Translations under genes and position numbers: made by a program
Assembly (NCBI GenBank): GCA_011033025.1
Contig: WFMF01000309.1
Location: forward strand, 62,001 to 126,000
DNA from: Beroe forskalii
Taxonomy: Eukaryota > Ctenophora > Nuda > Beroida > Beroidae
DNA length: 64,000 nucleotides
Direction: 5' to 3'
In this document: piece after piece, positions 61,999 to 64,000 of the stretch
Numbering within the stretch: the stretch's first letter is position 1
Layout of the letters: each line of letters starts with the position of its first letter
Notes under the pieces: model-generated
The model's input: only the letters and a program-made list of their open reading frames with translations
Databases searched by the model: none
What the model was told of the DNA's origin: nothing

Positions 61999-62176
61999 TC
62001 TAATTTCTACAAATCGTCCACGTGAACTCACGTGCTGAAATGTAGCACCCAGATCTAATTTCACGTGCATTAGTCTTATTTGAACTCATTTCAACGTAAT
62101 CAAGTCGAAAATCGCGTGTAAATATCATTTTCTTGAAATCCCCTAATTTCTACAAACGTCCACGTGAACTCACGTG
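61999..62176. repeat. Duplicated CACGTG-bearing segment
   Basis: CTAATTTCTACAAA, then CGTCCACGTGAACTCACGTG, appears at about 62000-62035 and again at 62142-62176. Confidence 0.85.
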
Positions 62177-63034
62177 ATTCACTATTTCATCGTATATTTC
62201 CCCACATTTAGTCACTTAGAGACATGAGGAAACCATTATTAGTTCGTCATCGTATCACAGAATAAGGCTTAAGTACAATTTTCATCATTAACGTAATTTC
62301 AACCATTTTGCGGCTCAATTTTTAGAGGCTTCGCATGACGACATATTTCGACCGATCACCTTGAAACTCGTTTTATAGCTAAATCTCGAGGTCTAAAAGC
62401 AAAATATCGAAGTAAAACATATTCCGATGAAAACTCTCTGCGTTAGAGATGTTCAAAGTAGCGCAAAATAGCGTTTTATCGCAAAATACGCTATTTTAGT
62501 GGTTTGACGCGATTTTGATGACGTCATCACAGCACCCAAATAGGCTCAAACCAACTTCCCATATAGCCTATAAGACAATTCTGCCTTAGTACAACATACT
62601 TGGACCGGTCTCATCTCAAGATAAGTCGCAGTTCTTGACATCTCACTCGTTCAAGTTTTGTCCTAAATTTTTGACATCGATTGTTTACCGCACCTTAGAA
62701 AATCGCGTAGATCTCGATGAAAAATCGAGATAGACCAATAATCCATATGATTTTCTGAAAGCTCTTTAAATTTGCTAACTCCGATTTGGAAAAATCAAGG
62801 AGCTATCTCCTTTCCTTCTTGGTGAAAAATGCGCTCGAAAACGACCTATTTTCACTAAAAAGCATTAAAATTTCGCTAAGTTGATGACGTCATAATGACG
62901 TCACCAGAACTTCTTTTATAGCCTAATGCATTTTCCCATCTTATATCTACAAAACGTGACCTCGATCATGTCTCTACCATTTGTAGAACTTGAGATCTCA
63001 TCGATTTAAATTGGGTCCCAAATTATCTTCATAT

Positions 63035-63058
63035 TATTATTATTATTATTATTATTAT
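63035..63058. repeat. (TTA)n microsatellite
   Basis: Eight uninterrupted TTA units. Confidence 0.97.
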
Positions 63059-63239
63059 CTCTTATTAAACTCCTGTGACACCGAATTCTCTCATATATAG
63101 CCCTGGCCAGTTACGTTACTGTAGCGTGCGATTTAAGTATACGCGTATCTATAAGAACGGTTGTTCTAGACCCAAAATTTTACGACGAATCGTTCTAGAT
63201 AGGTTTCGACTCTCTATTTCTTTTTATTTTTCTGATATG

Positions 63240-63270
63240 CAGGGGGTTACCGCCCTGGCCAGGGCGGGAA
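63240..63270. repeat. GC palindrome CCGCCCTGGCCAGGGCGG
   Basis: A perfect 18-base palindrome at about 63250-63268. CCCTGGCCAG recurs at 63102, suggesting the ends or core of a short element. Confidence 0.8.
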
Positions 63271-63339
63271 TTATCAGAATTCTAAAAGTCTCGTTAATAA
63301 CCATACAAAACTTGATGTCTCCTAGAAGAATATTTATCA

Positions 63340-63590
63340 AAACTTTATTGAATGAAAGGTGTCAAAATAAAAAATAATATCCAAAATATGTAAACTCAAA
63401 AACGGGACAACGTTAAAAATACAAAATGTACTGGACGTCACTGAATAAGGATTAAGGGGGATGCTTAATGGATTGGAGGCATTGATCACTCCTGGTTCCA
63501 ATGCCTTCAACCCATGGATCCACCTATTTTCAGCAACGTCCAGGACATCGGGATTAGAATGCTGTAGAATAGTGAATCTGTAAATAATCA
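63340..63590 (-). pseudogene. Retroelement C-terminal fragment
   Basis: The minus strand reads FTILQHSNPDVLDVAENRWI then HGLKALEPGVINASNPLSIP. The pattern R-W-I-H-x-L-K-x-L-x-P-x-x-x-N is typical of the last part of polyproteins of animal retroelements with a terminal GIY-YIG-like segment. Only the end is present. Assignment rests on this pattern. Confidence 0.35.
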
Positions 63591-63789
63591 AAGGACATAA
63601 TTGACACCTACATCGAACATGACTAGTGCCTTCCAGCCGAGGGTTTCGCTATCCGAAACTATGGAATAGATGCGTTGCAGGAACAGAATTTTCTTCACCT
63701 TTTATCCATCATGGGAGACTTGTCGTAGTCATCGTGAGTGAAGAACTGAAGGAGGGGTGGTTTAAAGAACTTGGCTTCCTCAAGGAATA

Positions 63790-63950
63790 CTCCCTGTTTC
63801 ACGTTGATTAGGCTGAATTATGCCTCCTCCACATTGGTAGAATTAGAGGATCGATTCGAAGGACTATCGGCACCTTGGGGAGAAAATAAGGGAGTAAAAT
63901 TTGAAATAATGCCTGCTATGTATCATCAATACTTAGAGGGCAATGACTCC
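63790..63950 (+). other. Short open frame near the right edge, unidentified
   Basis: The plus strand reads LNYASSTLVELEDRFEGLSA then PWGENKGVKFEIMPAMYHQY before a stop at about 63954. It looks protein-like but runs near the window edge and has no recognisable domain; a transposon relic is possible. Confidence 0.3.
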
Positions 63951-64000
63951 ACATGAACAAATAAAAAGGCAGTTTGTATCTCACCGACAATTAAAGAAGG

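Overview
This is nuclear DNA from an animal, most likely a marine invertebrate. The genes are split by GT-AG introns and encode animal families: a BAR-PH-ArfGAP protein of the ACAP type, an ACSS3-like acyl-CoA synthetase, a Kruppel-type zinc-finger factor and an SV2/SVOP-like transporter. Non-coding DNA is AT-rich and full of minisatellites, foldback elements and small transposon relics. I see no bacterial-style operons, rRNA or CRISPR. I cannot name the phylum from the sequence.

Layout. (1) From 42233 down to 1818 on the minus strand runs one roughly 40-kb gene that I assembled from 22 small exons by splice sites, phase and similarity. It encodes an ACAP-type Arf GTPase-activating protein: BAR exons 42233-31922, linker exon 27806-27757, PH exons 26021-24656, linker exon 21264-21200, ArfGAP exons 20688-4150, and a unique C-terminal tail 3296-1818. 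No ankyrin-repeat exon was found. A 400-codon acidic exon (29270-28071) sits between BAR and PH and looks like an alternative first exon. (2) Inside its introns lie an intronless plus-strand zinc-finger gene (38821-40145, one apparent frameshift) with a clean TATA/Inr promoter, a set of plus-strand exons for an unidentified membrane protein (12030-16267, perhaps continuing at 23842-24101 and 34012-34332), and a 5'-truncated I/Jockey-like LINE (about 17560-19440). (3) From 42.4 to 49.1 kb there is mainly repeat DNA: foldbacks, an EcoRI-like palindrome array, a 17-bp minisatellite and G-rich relics. (4) At 49194-49101 on the minus strand is the first exon of a gene with an eh1-like (Groucho-binding) motif. 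(5) From 50329 to 58065 on the plus strand are the last seven exons of an ACSS3-like gene whose N-terminal two-thirds is absent from the window. Its fourth intron holds an antisense, intronless MFS transporter gene (54759-53347) and a terminal exon of another minus-strand gene (55804-55515). (6) From 58.1 to 64 kb there is AT-rich DNA with a perfect-armed GC hairpin, a MITE and a retroelement fragment.

Three themes recur. Genes are nested antisense inside introns of larger genes. A short CRE-flanked repeat is scattered through the window and often contains splice-donor-like sequence. Several unrelated tandem arrays are built on six-base palindromes. All gene models come from reading alone; exon joins whose phase does not match are flagged.
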